Origin: Hepsetus odoe
Taxonomy: Eukaryota; Chordata; Actinopteri; Characiformes; Hepsetidae
Length of the DNA stretch: 64,000 nt
Direction: 5' to 3'
Assembly (NCBI GenBank): GCA_017165825.1
Contig: CM029387.1
Span: forward strand, 13,170,798 to 13,234,797
The notes under the pieces are model-generated. The model searched no databases. It was given only the letters and a program-made list of their open reading frames with translations, and was not told the origin of the DNA. This document shows, one piece after another, positions 20,254-31,555 of the stretch. Position 1 is the stretch's first letter; the number at the start of each line of letters is the position of its first letter. The translations under genes were made by a program, and so were the position numbers.

Positions 20254-20969
20254 CAGGTCCTCGTTGACTTACGACCATGATTGTTTACGACTGACTGGTC
20301 GTAACACGATTTGGTCGTAAGTCGCATATGTATAGCCTACTGTAATGTATTGTTATAAAAATCTTTAAGTCATACCTTATCATAATTTTCCTCCTTCAGA
20401 GTCTGAAATAGACTTCTAGCCTTCGTCTGCACAGTAAAAAGACTTAGCGGTGTCCGTTTTTGGATTTGATCTTCCATCCAAATGTATGTAGCATTTTCTC
20501 CATTTCATGAATGGGCCCGCTACGTTGCTTTGTTATAACTGTTGATCGCATGGGTGCAGAACCTTTCACAGCTTCACGAATTCTTGCTTTATCCTTCAAA
20601 ATCGTCGACACAGTAGAGTGTGATAACTTCATATCACGCGCAATCACGTTCACTTTCTTTCCTCCTTCATACTGTTTAATCACTGTCATTTTTGTGTCGA
20701 GATCAATGGCCTTTCTTTCCTTCTTGGCAGGCTGAGGCGTAGATAGAGACAATTTCCTCTTGGCAGACATCTTAGGAGGGGGTTTGAATAAAAGTATCTA
20801 AGACACAAATGGCAGATGCTTGCTGTACCGAATCTGGGATAACAGTTAGCGGCTTAGCGCGTGTGGGAATGGTAGTGCAACATTCGCGCTGCCAGACATA
20901 TGAGCTGCGATCATGGTCGTAAAGTCGATTGGTTGTAAATTGGATAGGTCGTAAGTTGACGAGGACCTG
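20254..20969 (-). mobile_element. Tigger/pogo-type DNA transposon, short
   Basis: A 716-bp element with 23-bp terminal inverted repeats (CAGGTCCTCGTTGACTTACG... at the left, two mismatches at the right) and TA duplicated on both sides (20252-20253, 20970-20971). It keeps only the N-terminal part of a transposase (20444-20770, minus strand) and lacks the DDE domain, so it is non-autonomous. It sits inside the RTE-type LINE. Confidence 0.88.
20444..20770 (-). pseudogene. Tigger/pogo transposase fragment, CENP-B-type HTH
   Basis: 108 codons beginning MSAKRKLSLSTPQPAKKERK. Residues 20-65 form the Psq/CENP-B-type helix-turn-helix (DLDTKMTVIKQYEGGKK, DMKLSHSTVSTILKDK), which in full-length relatives binds the terminal repeats. 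The frame stops after residue 108, well short of the second HTH and the DDE catalytic region of a ~500-residue family member. It is open, and could be expressed as a DNA-binding fragment, but nothing here shows that it is. Confidence 0.8.
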
Positions 20970-21589
20970 TAATAACCAGGCTTTTATTAGAAATAGTAAA
21001 CTAGTTAAGTAAAAAAAAAAAAATAGTAAAAAGTTAGAAATTAAGGAAATGTACTCACAGTTAAACAGAGCATGTTGAGCAGATGGAAGGCGTACATTTA
21101 GTGTATGAATGGGAGAGAATGAGAGAGAGAGAGAAGATTGGATGATATGAGGATAGTGAACGTGAAGTGCAGCACATAAGCAAGATGGAAGTAAGGGCAG
21201 CGATGAAGAGGATGAAGAATGGAAAGGCTGTTGGTCCAGATGACATACAGGTGTGTAGCAGAGATGGCAGATGAGTGTCTGATCAGATTGTTTAACACAA
21301 TCTTGGAAAGTGAGAGGAAGCCTGAGGAATGGAAATTAAGTATACTGGTACCAATTTTCAAGAATAAGGGTGATGCAGAGTTGTAGTAACTATAGAGGGA
21401 TAAAGTTGATCAGCCACAGCATGAAGTTATGGGAAAGAGTAGTGGAAGCTATGTTAAGAAAAGAGGTGAAATGAGACAAATGCACCTAGACAAAAAACAT
21501 CTCTGTGGCTGGAGGGGGGGTCTGTCATCACGCCTTCCGACACCAATGGTCCCAGGATCACTTGCCTGAGAAGGGAGACATGAAACATG

Positions 21590-21740
21590 GGAGTTATAGT
21601 CAAGTAATTAAGTCAAGTAGGTTTTTGTCATTTCAACCATATACACAGTACAAAGTGAAACGAAATAACATTCCACCAGGACCCTGGTGCTATACACTAT
21701 ATTCATGTGTGAGGGCAGTTTCAAGTGGTATGTGACTTGG
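21590..21740 (-). mobile_element. LINE 3' tail fragment
   Basis: AAGTCAAGTAGGTTTTTGTC, TATACACAGTACAAAGTGAAAC and CCAGGACCCTGGTGCTA match the tail of the minus-strand LINE at 34995-36600 and a fragment at 30808-31110. Confidence 0.7.
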
Positions 21741-21780
21741 TTGATTCAGGCTTTTATAGGGGAAGGTGTGGAGGGTTACT

Positions 21781-22334
21781 ACAGTTTTTCTCCTCTGAGT
21801 GATCATGGCAGTCCATAGTGCCATCAAAGCAGAACTTCAAGGACATGCACTGGTCACTGGTGCATCAAGACTTCTCTTTCAGAGCTCAGCCAATCTCATC
21901 TGAGCTATCAAAGCAGTCTCCTTCAACATCACAGACAACTCTCATAGGAGGGCACCGGCATCAGCTGTCACCGCAAAGCTGGTGGCAATCCTCAGACAAA
22001 CAAAAGCAGTTCATTACATCAGAGCAATCTTGAACATGAGGGATTACATCACACATCACTTTCTGGTTAATACACTTCTCACACTGGACACACTGACAAC
22101 ATTCCTTGTTGCACTGGCTTTCACAAACATTTTCCTCTGCACCCTGCTTGCAGTCCTTCTCTATCACACAAATGACTGTAGGGGATGTACAGACCTTCAT
22201 CACTGCAAGGATTAAAACTTACTGAACAGTTCAAGGTTGAAGTTCCTTCAGCGATGCACTCATGGTTGTCTAAGCCATTCTTGTTGGAGCTGTTTGCAAG
22301 GCCCTTGTTGCCATCTTCACAGTGACTGCAGTTT
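21781..22334 (-). pseudogene. Tandem LDL-receptor class A-like modules, broken
   Basis: Minus-strand reading shows a cysteine-rich stretch with the LDLa pattern in at least four places, across frame changes. They are CVIEKDCKQGAEENVC (about 22130-22180), CDVIPHVQDCSDVMNC (about 22010-22060), CDVEGDCFDSSDE (about 21900-21940) and CFDGTMDCHDHSEEKNC (21781-21831). The D-x-S-D-E type calcium-ligand pattern is visible in the third and, as HSEE, in the fourth. LDLa modules are extracellular ligand-binding domains of LDLR/LRP-type receptors. Here they run without introns. At least two frame changes show it is dead. The parent gene is not recognised. Confidence 0.6.
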
Positions 22335-22361
22335 TTTCTGTGTGTTATAGTGAAAATCCCT
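22335..22361. repeat. 27-bp direct repeat, left copy
   Basis: Identical to 23155-23181. Together they flank the 793-bp inverted segment 22362-23154 and look like a target-site duplication within repeat B. Confidence 0.9.
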
Positions 22362-23154
22362 CCAATACATCTGGCCTTACGACCTTTCCATCTAGTCTCT
22401 TGCACACACAAAATATCAACCTTCCTTCTATCCATCATATCAGCTAATTCTCTACCTTTACCAGTTATGCTGCTATTATTCAAAGCTCCTACCCTCACTT
22501 CCACTCTCCTCAACTACCTTCTTTCTACCTGCCTCCACACGTGTCGTCGTCTTCTCTGTTGGCCAACAGTAGCCCAGTTTCCCAATAGCCCAATAATAGT
22601 GGTGTTCATGGTTTACCTTTATGTTTGATGTGCTTTCTTTTCATTGGGTTTTGTGTTGTGTTGTTTTTTCTTTCTACTAATTAGCTTCAATGTGGGTTTG
22701 TTTGATGTGTGTCCTTTTCATTGGAGGATCTCCTGTGACATTTCCCTCACCAATCATTGTTCAGTGCGTGACCAAGCCCTGCAAATGGGTGGACCATTGA
22801 AGGAGTCAGGTGGGAGTTTACATTTTTAAAGATAGTGGTACCAGTTTGAGTTGGGTGTGTTCTGGGTAAACTGGCTGTGGTGCTGCAAAACACCAAACAC
22901 CTGCAAAGGTTTTGTAGGTAAATTTGTCCTACCCAGAATAGGGTTGGACTGTTGCAGTGGGTAAGGATATATGAGGGAGCCTGGAAATAAGGGTTGTCTC
23001 CAAGGAAAGGATTGGTAGCATCCATTGAGCTGTCACAAGCCAGTTCCCCATGGTCAAAGCCTTCGGCAGGGTCAAGGCCTGACAGGTGTGAGTAGCCCTA
23101 CTTTTTTGCCCTGGAAGTGGTGGTGCAAATGGTAAGCATTGGTGTTGCCAAGGA
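22362..23154 (-). repeat. Right arm of inverted duplication, inserted in repeat B
   Basis: 793 bp, nearly identical to 18230-19012 in inverse orientation and bounded by the perfect 27-bp direct repeat. It carries a LINE 5' part and unrelated upstream sequence but no LINE 3' end or poly(A), which is unusual for a LINE-made insertion. Confidence 0.9.
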
Positions 23155-23748
23155 TTTCTGTGTGTTATAGTGAAAATCCCTTTACTTTTGTCCCTGTCTC
23201 ACAGTGCCTCACATTACTGAGGTCACAGAGTTTGTTGGCCTAAATCTGACCCCAGGAGATAGCAAGTGGCTGAACCTGCACTTAGTTACATTCTTACTTG
23301 CTTGCATCATCTCATGACCCCCCAGGAAACATCCAGCACGAAAGAGTTACAGCTCTACTTAGCCAGATGCACTCTTAAGTGGGAGCCTGGATGGGTGGGA
23401 TGCCTTGAAATATAGGTGGTAGGTAAGGCAGGAATGTAAACAGTGAGAACGCCTAAGCCTAATGGTGGGAAAGGGGCAAAGGTGGGGGAACTGAGGTTTC
23501 AATCATGACAGCATTGAATATTATTGGTGGAAAACTATTAATGAGATGGATTTATGCAAATTCTAGAGGGGTTTGAAATGTATTTAAAGTCCAAAGATGG
23601 GATGAGCATTTGGAGTTGCTCCCACGGAACCACGCCTGCTGAAACTCTTCAGTAAATTGGTTGTGCTGCATCTCTCTGACTTCGCTAGATTTTTGACTTT
23701 GTTTGGTTTCTGACTTAGAAAAAGTTTCAGACTTAGGTTCACACTTCA
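23155..23748 (-). repeat. Unclassified dispersed repeat B, inverted copy
   Basis: Inverse homolog of 3237-3815. Its lower end (GGGATTTTCACTATAACACA on the minus strand) continues, past the inserted inverted arm, at 22335-22361 and then into the LDLa-like sequence. If B is an LTR, the LDLa modules would lie in its interior. Confidence 0.6.
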
Positions 23749-25033
23749 ATTTTCCACACCAGTGTCATGCATTCTCCTTCCTCAGAATGCTCCTGACCCT
23801 GAGCAGTCTCAGAAGCTCTGATGTCCGTGACTGGTGCATAATCAAGAACATTGACATTGCTTGCCATCTCAGATACATAATCCAGGCCAAGAACCAGCAA
23901 GGCCTCCAAGGCATGCACATAACTAAGAATGGGAGCCCTGCTTTTGGTTTCACTGAGAGAAGCTCCGCATTGACCCCTCAGGGCCTGCAGTGCAACTTTC
24001 CTCAACCAGTTACCCTGTTCTGAGTCTGCTGAAGTGTGAGGAAAAACAAGGTAGGGTGTTTATGACCTCCTTGTGGAAAGAGTTTGGCTAGTGTTCTGTT
24101 GGGCTCTGAGCACTCTTCTCAGAGTTCTCACATGGCTGCTCAGCCTCTGGAATCTTTTCCTGCCTCTCCTTTTCCGTCAGATTGTTCCTCAGCTGCCCCA
24201 CTTTGGAGTTATCCAGCATGCACTGGTGTCTGCTGAGTGAGTTGAGATTTCAAGATCTTCACTTCTGAGCACCAGGTCAATTCTGCTTCCATATCTCTGA
24301 CATGCTTTTCATGCTTCTCTCTCTGGGCTTTTCCCAGTTCAGCCTGCAGAGTGACACTGTTGTCCTGCACCTGCTTCAGCTCTGCCCTGGTCTGATTCAG
24401 CTGTTCTTCCATAGTGGCCACTTTAGTCTCCAGCTTCTCCTGAAAGGTTGGAATCTCTACTCTCTTTGTTGCATTGCATGCAGTTTGGTTCTTCTGTTCA
24501 TCTGTTTTCTTCAGCCTTTCTCTCCGGAAAACAATCACAGCTTGCAGCTTTTTCCTCAAGACCATTCTCTCTTTTATGAGTTTACTGATCTCTCCTTGAA
24601 GCCTCTCACCTTTGTCTTGAGCCAGAGCTTTTCTTTCTGTTTCCATGGTTTCGATCTCCCTCTGACAAAGAGACAAGAGTCCTTTGGCCTCTTCAAGTTG
24701 AGAAAGCATCTTTTTCCTCATGTTTCAGCCTTTCATTTGTGGCCGAGGTTCTTGTCTGTATACTCTGTGTATACAGGAGGGAAGAAGTCAGCCTCTGAAG
24801 AAGAAACAGTCCGTGCCTAGTTCGGGCCCCAAGCTGTTTACGAGCGGGATATCCGATGTCAGCTGCGTCAAACGTTGCTCGAGCTCCCTGGCTGTGGCTA
24901 CCGGTGGCGGTTGCACCCACTCCTCACCCTCCAGTTGCTCATGGAGATCCGTAGAAGCAACGCATACCAACACCTTCGTGCCCCTATCAGCCCAGGTGTG
25001 CTCAGTCATAACAGAGCGCCCTCTACCGTAACA
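23749..25033 (-). pseudogene. IQ-element copy 3, degenerate
   Basis: On the minus strand it starts with the first ~70 bp of the LTR (TGTTACGGTAGAGGGCGCTC, ending near 24960). This is fused directly to N-terminal-domain sequence (HEQLEGEEWVQPPPVATAREL at about 24880-24960), then after a gap to the coiled coil (24209-24721: MRKKMLSQLEEAKGLLS, TMEEQLNQTRAELKQVQDN). The 13-residue repeats and the whole IQ array are missing. Beyond the coiled coil, homology to copy 4 continues to about 23930 (SEPEQ-type sequence). The remaining open stretch to 23749 (YVSEMASNVNVLDYAPVTD) is unrecognised. No 3' LTR is seen. Confidence 0.75.
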
Positions 25034-25689
25034 TGAACAAAACATGGGAAGGGGTTCGACAAAATATTGTCAGTTGACAATACTTCTGAGTAGAAAAACA
25101 TGAAATATTTGATTCAGTATATACTACAGTTTAAATGTCAATGGTCACTTTATTTTTGACAATGCCTGATTTCTAAAAAGCTTGTTAAATACCCATGCTA
25201 GCAAAATCTATTTGCTCACTTAAATCAGTCACTTTCTTGCTAAGAAGGAAGAGTGACATGTCTGTATAGGAAAGGTACATTAAAGATATAATCATCCAGA
25301 GAGGACAACAGAGATGCTGAGAGACAGAGAGAGAAATGATAGAAGACAGGGATAGAAAGAGTTTTCTTTTTCTGTCCTTCATATAACCTGTGTAGTGTGC
25401 ACAGAGTGCAGTGTTTTCAGTTTTTTTTTTTTTTTCTATTTTTATGGATGGTGAAACATTGGACACCAATCATTTCTGAATACATACTTTAAGGGGAAAA
25501 AGTTTATTTTTTCAGCATTAAAGGATGCATGGTGCCCATATAAATAAATCAATACAATTCTAATACATGTCTTACGGACATCTGTTTATAAAAGGAACTG
25601 CTGGGAATTTAGTTCTTTTTTGTGAGATAATAATTAACTGCATAATGTTATTGAGTATCAGGCTTTTGTTGTTTGCTTTTTTTTAATTA
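25034..25689. other. No gene seen
   Basis: AT-rich sequence. A minus-strand frame of 94 codons (25185-25469) is low-complexity and I do not call it. Confidence 0.5.
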
Positions 25690-25920
25690 ACCCAATTAAC
25701 CCTACAATATCCCTGACTTTGCGCAAGTGTACCTATAAGAATTGATGCTGGTTTGAAGCAAAAGGTAGTAACACCAAATTTTGATTTGATTTAGATTTTT
25801 CTTTTGTTTGCTTACTTTACATTTTGTAAATTGATAAAAATAAACAATCATATTTATATTTCTGAAAGCATTCTTTGTTTACAGCATTTTTTCATACCTG
25901 CCTAAGACAGTACTGTATAT
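25690..25920 (-). mobile_element. Tc1/mariner-type MITE, right part
   Basis: Matches the right half of the MITE at 27353-27690 (AAAATAAACAATCATATTTATA, GCATTCTTTGTTTACAGCAT, ending AGTACTGTATA). The left inverted repeat is missing. Confidence 0.7.
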
Positions 25921-27352
25921 AGTAATTATGTGATGCAGAATATTATCTTTATTATCTCAGACATGATAACACATGAAAGAGACTGCATGGACATTATTCT
26001 CTGGCATCTGCAAACCCTGCATAATAGCGGCTGGTTTACATTTTATTGGTGATTTGCCACACAGTGTGACAAAAATCTCCATGGTGAATCCTTTTGGTTT
26101 AAACCTGTTCTTGTGACAAAGGCTCAGAGGATGCAAACATATCCCAGGCATCTGTTAATGGTGACATTTCCACCAGATAGCAGTTAGCCCCAAGGCTGAG
26201 GTTGTTCTCCTTATTATGCTCTTTGGGTTCTGTGGTGTACCAGTGCTACCTTGTTTTGAACTAAAGTCCATTTGCTCATTATGCTGAAACCAAAGGGTGG
26301 ACATATGGCATTGAGGGAGAAAAATTCAGTTTTATTTATTATATATTTTATAGTTTTTTATAATAACATTATGACATAAAGTAAGTCAAGTGCAATATTC
26401 TTAGCCAAATCATATTAAATCCATTTGCAGTCTGTCAAATGATATAAAAAAATAGTTGCTACATTGTTGCCCACAGTTCTAAAATGCGCTCTGCTTACTT
26501 TTAACAGGCCTAGAGCCATCAGGCACCTTAAACACTTCAGGAGAAAAAGAAGGGCATGAAGAAAGAACAGTCCAAACTGTCCAAAGAGAGAGAGAGAGAG
26601 AGGGGGAACATCTTTTCCATCCATAATATCTTGCTGAAAGAGGTCACTGTATATAGGATATACTACTGCCTTAAAGAGGTAACCCAGCAAAACATTGAAC
26701 AGGGCTTCATGCTGCTTCCACCAGCGTGCCTTTTTTCCGTGAAGCATTTTATTGCCATCTCTTATCCAGGCAAGACACTTTCACTTGTCTTTTTCTGAAC
26801 ATGTTGCATCTATCTCCTGGTAGTGTTGCTTGACTCTATACAACATAAGGAATAACAGAATGTACCTGATTCAGTTTGCCACATAACTCAGGCCATGATT
26901 ATGTCCTGCCTCAGTTACTTTAATGCTCTGCTAGCAGGTTGCCTGGCATGCAAAGTAAAAACCACCAGATTTTCCAGAACATGATGTCATGCCTGACCCC
27001 CAATGGCCACCCTATCAAATTCAAAATTTACTCTTATCATATATTATGCTCAGCATATGAACAGCTCATTTCATGCATTTTTTGTGGCATTGTTATTTTA
27101 TTTTATTTTATTCTCTTTCACTTCAAGTGGCATTTAATGTTCATGTAGGCTCTTTCTGCACAGTTTTAAAAAGCATTTGCTAAATGAATGTAATTATAAT
27201 TGTAATATTATTTGATAATTTAATTATTTTAATGATTTTTGAAATTATTTTTTGAAACTCACCTGTGACAAACTGTGAGAAATTTAAATGTTTCTTAATC
27301 TTATTTTATGTGATGAATCTGCTCAAAAAGTTGAAGTGAAATGAAAAAAACA
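25921..27352. other. No gene seen
   Basis: Unique-looking AT-rich sequence with a (GA)n run at 26586-26604. Short frames on both strands carry no recognisable domain. Confidence 0.5.
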
Positions 27353-27690
27353 TACAGTACTGTGCAAAAGTTTTAGGCAGGTGTGGAAAAAATGCTGTAA
27401 ACAAAGAATGCTTTCAAAAATGGGAGAAAAGAATCATGTAATCATTCATTTTCATCAATCAACAAAATGCAGTTGACTGATTGATGATCTTTAGCACCTG
27501 TTTGGTAAAACTGGTTGATCATACACCTGACTATAATCCTACAAAATCCCTGATTTAGTTTTTTCTTTTGTTTGCTCCCTTTGCATTTTGTAAATTGATA
27601 AAAATAAACAATCATTATTTATATTTCTGAGAGCATTCTTTGTTTACAGCATTTTTTCACACCTGCCAAAAACTTTTGCACAGTACTATA
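27353..27690. mobile_element. Tc1/mariner-type MITE with ~65-bp terminal repeats
   Basis: The left end (AGTACTGTGCAAAAGTTTTA...GCTGTAAACAAAGAATGC) and right end are inverted complements over about 65 bp with few mismatches, flanked by TA-rich target sequence. It has no coding capacity. Confidence 0.85.
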
Positions 27691-27699
27691 CATTTATTA

Positions 27700-28753
27700 A
27701 TAATCATTAAAAAAAATGGCATGTGCCAATATACATATGAACCCATGATTTGAAGCCCCTAAAAAGTCCTGGTGCAACCAGTCATATCAGTCAGTCATTT
27801 TCTGCCGCTTGTCCCAAGCGGGGTCATGGAGTGCTGGAGTCCATCCCAGCTCACACAGGGCGAAGGACAGGGGAAAAACCCTGGACAGGTCGCCAGCCCA
27901 TCGCAGGGAGAAACGTGACGGGGACGACACCTTGCTCAAGGGTACCTCAGGGCAACCTATCTGGGAAGGGGTTCGAACCACCGATCCTCTGATCATGTGG
28001 CCAACGCCCTAACCACTAGGCCACCGCTGCCCCCCTGGTGCAACTAATTACCTTCAAAATAATTAGTGAAATGAAGTCCACCTGTGTGCAATCTAAGTGT
28101 CACATGATCTGTCATTATAAACACACCTTTTCTGAAAGGCCCCAGACACTGCAACACCACTAAGCAAGAGGCATGACACTATGAAGACCAAAGAGCTCTC
28201 CAGACAAGTCAGGGAAAAGGTTGTTGAGTACAAGTCAGGGCTGAGTTATAAAAACATATCCAAATCTTTGATGATCCCCCAGAGAACCATTAAATCCATC
28301 ATCTTCAAATGGAAATAACATGGTACCATAAAAATGGTGTTGGAATGGCCTAGTCAAAGTCCAGACCTCGATCCAATTGAGAATCTGTGGTCAGACTTGA
28401 AGACTGCTGTTATCAAGTGAAAACCATCCAATATGAAAAAGCTGGAGCAGTTTTGCCTTGAGGAATGGGCAAAAATCCCAGTGGCAAAATGTGGCAAGCT
28501 CATAGAGACTTTTCCAAAGCGACTTGCAGCTGTAATTGCCACAAAAGGTGGCTCTACAAAGTACTGACTTTAGGGTGGTGAATAGTTGTGCACGCTGAAG
28601 TTTTCTGTTATTTTGTCCTATTTGTTGTTTGCTTCACAATAAACAAAGGCTTTTTTCTGTAAATGAAATGGTGTAAACTCTCAAACAATCCATTTTAATT
28701 CATGAACATGAAAAATGCCAAGGGGGTGACCACTTTTAGCAAGGCACTGTAGG
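27700..28753 (+). pseudogene. Tc1-type transposon, internally deleted
   Basis: The N-terminal transposase sequence is near 28185-28320 (MKTKELSRQVREKVVEYKSG-like, with PQRTIKSII and a TAA). It is joined at about 28325 to C-terminal sequence (WPSQSPDLDPIENLWSD at about 28345-28395, LEEWAKIPVAKCGKL). The central catalytic part is missing, leaving only the final E of DD34E. The right end reads TTTTAGCAAGGCACTGTA. A type-1 SINE (27788-28036) has inserted near the left end with CTGGTGCAAC duplicated on both sides. Confidence 0.8.
27788..28036 (-). mobile_element. tRNA-derived SINE (type 1), inverted
   Basis: The plus strand runs from CAGTCATTTTCTGCCGCTTG to CCTAACCACTAGGCCACCGC. CTGGTGCAAC occurs on both sides as a target duplication. 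Confidence 0.85.
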
Positions 28754-28910
28754 AAAGAGTATGGCTAGGTGATGCTAGATGAAGAAAAGAGATAATGATC
28801 AGTGAACAGAAGTATGGTTTCATGCTGAGAAAGCGCACTACAGTTGCAATGTTTGCTTTGAGTTTGTTAATGGAGAAGAACAGAGAATGTCAGAAGGAGT
28901 TGCATTGTGG
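28754..28910 (+). mobile_element. RTE-type LINE fragment
   Basis: The plus strand reads ISEQKYGFMLRKRTTVAMFA-like RT sequence, then RQKELHC, and stops abruptly at the L2-type LINE. Confidence 0.65.
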
Positions 28911-29239
28911 ATTTTGATGCTCTGTGTCTTACTGAAACTCTGGTCAAACCTGATGAGTTTATTTCACTAAATGAAAGCACCCGACAGGTTATAGCTTTAT
29001 ACACAATCCTCGCTTAAGTGGTCAAGGGGGAGGTGTAGCAGTTATACATAAAAACACCATAGTGCTCAATCAGAGACCAGTTTTAAGCTTCTCTTCTTTT
29101 GAAACACTTTATCTCAGCATAGCTAACTTAAATACAAAAAAGACAGCCTTTTCATTGATGACCATCTATAGGCCACCAGGACCCTACACACAGTTCCTAA
29201 AGGAGTTCAGCAATTTTCTAGCAAGCGTGGCAGTTTATA

Positions 29240-29690
29240 AAAAGTCAGTCATTTTCTGCCGCTTGTCAGATGGGGTGCTGGAGTCCATCCCAGCGCACAC
29301 AGGGTGAAGGACAGTGGTTAGTGGTTAGTGTACCATGGAACAAGCTTTTTACGCCTAATTCTTATACGTTTTAATGGTACTACAATATCTATTATGGAAC
29401 GAAGTGTGTTCTAAAAACTGTAGGCTTTGAAGGACATTATTGTATGGCTAACACGATCACAAAGTCAGTCAGTCGTTTTCTGCCGCTTGTCCCAAGCAGG
29501 GTCGCAGGGGAGTGCTGGAGTCCATCCCAGCGCACACAGAATGAAGGACACACCCTGGACAGGTCGCCAGCCCATTGCAGGGAGGCGCGTGATGGGGACA
29601 GCACCTTGCTCAAGGGTACCTCAGGGCAACCTATTGGCAAGGGGTTTGAACCCCTGATCCTCTGACCACTAGGCCACCGCTGCCCCAGTT
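29240..29690 (-). mobile_element. Two inverted SINE pieces in the L2-type LINE
   Basis: A truncated piece (29243-29310) and a longer one (29462-29690) both begin CAGTCATTTTCTGCCGCTTG or similar. The host LINE sequence CAGTTTATAAAAA is duplicated on the two outer sides (about 29230 and 29686). Confidence 0.75.
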
Positions 29691-30807
29691 TATAAAAATA
29701 AAGTTATAATTACTGGAGACTTTAATATCCACATAGAGAAATAAAATGGAGACTAATTGAAATTAGCTTTCACATCCATTCTTAATGCTATGAGTTTTGT
29801 CCAGAACGTAATGGGGCCCACTCACTGTCATAATCATACTTTAGACTTGATTCTTACACTAAGTGTCCAAGCTGACAATATAGCCATTATTCCCCAGCCA
29901 GCAGTAATCTCAGACCACCATCTCATCATATGAGATCCACAACAGTTCTAATTTATATACAACACTTGATTGTGTAAGCCGTACAATAACATCCTTCACA
30001 GCTCAAAGTTTTATTGAAAATCTTTCAGACTTATCAACGCTTATTAGTTCACCATCTGGTCCAGAAGAGCTGGATTATCTTACTGTACATCTAGAGAACA
30101 TGTTTCATTCCATGTTAGACAATGTGGCACATAAACGAATGAAAAAAAGCAAAAAAAGCTCGCTCCATGGTACACTAACCAAACACGAGCTCTAAAGCAA
30201 AATATGCAGAAACGAGAACGTAAATGGTGGCTGAGAAAATTAGAATCATTTCACTCTGCCAGGGACTGAGAGTTTCATACAATAGAAGAGGGCACTAGCA
30301 TTCGCACGCTTTGCCTACCTATCCACTTTAATAGAATCCAATAAAAATAATCCCAGATTTCTTTTCAACACAATATCTACACTCATGAAGAACCATGCAG
30401 GAGCTGAAAGTCAGATACCTGCAAATGTACAATAGTGATAATTTTATGGATTTCTTAAACAATAAGATTGAAATAATTCAGCAAGAACTCCAAAAACAAA
30501 TAACAAATACACCACGTACACTGCCTGAGACAGATATAGACACAGAACAAAACCTCATGCCAACAAAGAGGTTAGCCTACTTTCATCCAGTACTGCAGAC
30601 CGACCTCATCTGAGCTATTTCCTCTTCCAGATGCTCTACTTGCATCCTGGATTCAGTTCACACCAGACTACGTAAACAGGTCATGCCAGTAATAATCAGG
30701 CCTTTATTAGAAATAGTAAATTCCTCTCTCAACCTGGGCTATGTGCCAAAAGTATTAAAAATAGCAGCTATTAAGCCTCTACTCAAGAAGCCTATTCTTG
30801 ATCCAGT

Positions 30808-31110
30808 CAAGTAGGATTTTGTCATTTCAGCCATATACACAGTACATAGTGAAACGAAATAACGTTCCTCCAGGACCCTGGTGCTACACACAAGACAGCT
30901 TCAGACACAACATAAAACACAAGACAAGGCAACAAGTGTGCACAACAGACAGTACTTTCATCCGTAAGAGGGCCGCAGTGTTATAGAACAAAGCAGCCCA
31001 GGTTGTTGGGCAGTGTAACAGTGTAACTGAGCAATGGTATGAGTAAACAGTGTAACGGAGCAGTGTTATGAGTGAAACAGTGTAATGGAGCAGCGTTATG
31101 AGTTAACAAA
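30808..31110 (-). mobile_element. LINE 3' tail fragment
   Basis: Matches the tail of the LINE at 34995-36600 (TCAAGTAGGATTTTGTCATT, CCAGGACCCTGGTGCTACA). It also includes a short GTGTAACGGAGCAGTGTTATGAGT-type duplication at 31015-31105. Confidence 0.65.
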
Positions 31111-31294
31111 CTATTGACCAATTTTTTATTTACCTTTCATATCAAAGATTCTGGAGAAAGTTGTGGCCCAGCAGTTCTGCTCATATTTACACAAAAATAG
31201 CATCAGTCTGGTTTTTGACTACACCATAGCACTGAAACAGCGCTAGTGAAAATAGTAAACAATCTGTTAATGGCATCTGACAAAGGGTTAAGTG

Positions 31295-31555
31295 AAAAGT
31301 GAAGTGAAAGTGACAACCCTTGTCATTGCAAGGTCACAGCACATCACTCAGTGAACCACAACAAAATTGGACCTCTGCATTTAACCCATGCACTCAAACA
31401 CCGTGCAGCAGCAGGCAGCTATTGAAAGCGCCCGGGGAGCAGTGACAGGAACGGTACCTTGCTTAAGGGTACCTCAGGGCAACCTACAGGTGAGGGAATC
31501 AAACCCACAATCTTCTGATGCAGGGGCCAACTCCCTAACCACGAGGCCACCACTG
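31295..31555 (-). mobile_element. tRNA-derived SINE (type 1), inverted
   Basis: The plus strand reads GTGAAAGTGACAACCCTTGT through AAGGGTACCTCAGGGCAACC to CTAACCACGAGGCCACCAC. Confidence 0.85.

Larger units (their letters stand above)
18860..21490 (+). pseudogene. RTE-type LINE, interrupted
   Basis: The endonuclease starts at 18865 (VRVGALNNSS, GRELADMMDRRKVDILCVQETRWKG). It continues after a SINE insertion with HDEGNRDDEEVMGRYGLKERNAEGQMVVDF at 19400-19490 and TQVYYIHCRR at 19575. The linker runs to 19980 (EKDLYQLARQRE). After a SINE and a Tigger insertion, RT sequence resumes at 21180-21470 (MKRMKNGKAVGPDD, SERKPEEW, SCSNYRG). It is 3' truncated and frameshifted. As a class these encode an apurinic-like endonuclease and a reverse transcriptase used in target-primed insertion; this copy cannot. 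Confidence 0.8.

Noticed and set aside
26415..26747. 110-codon minus-strand frame with hydrophobic stretches
   Set aside because: No recognisable domain, AT-rich sequence and a GA repeat in the middle; likely chance.
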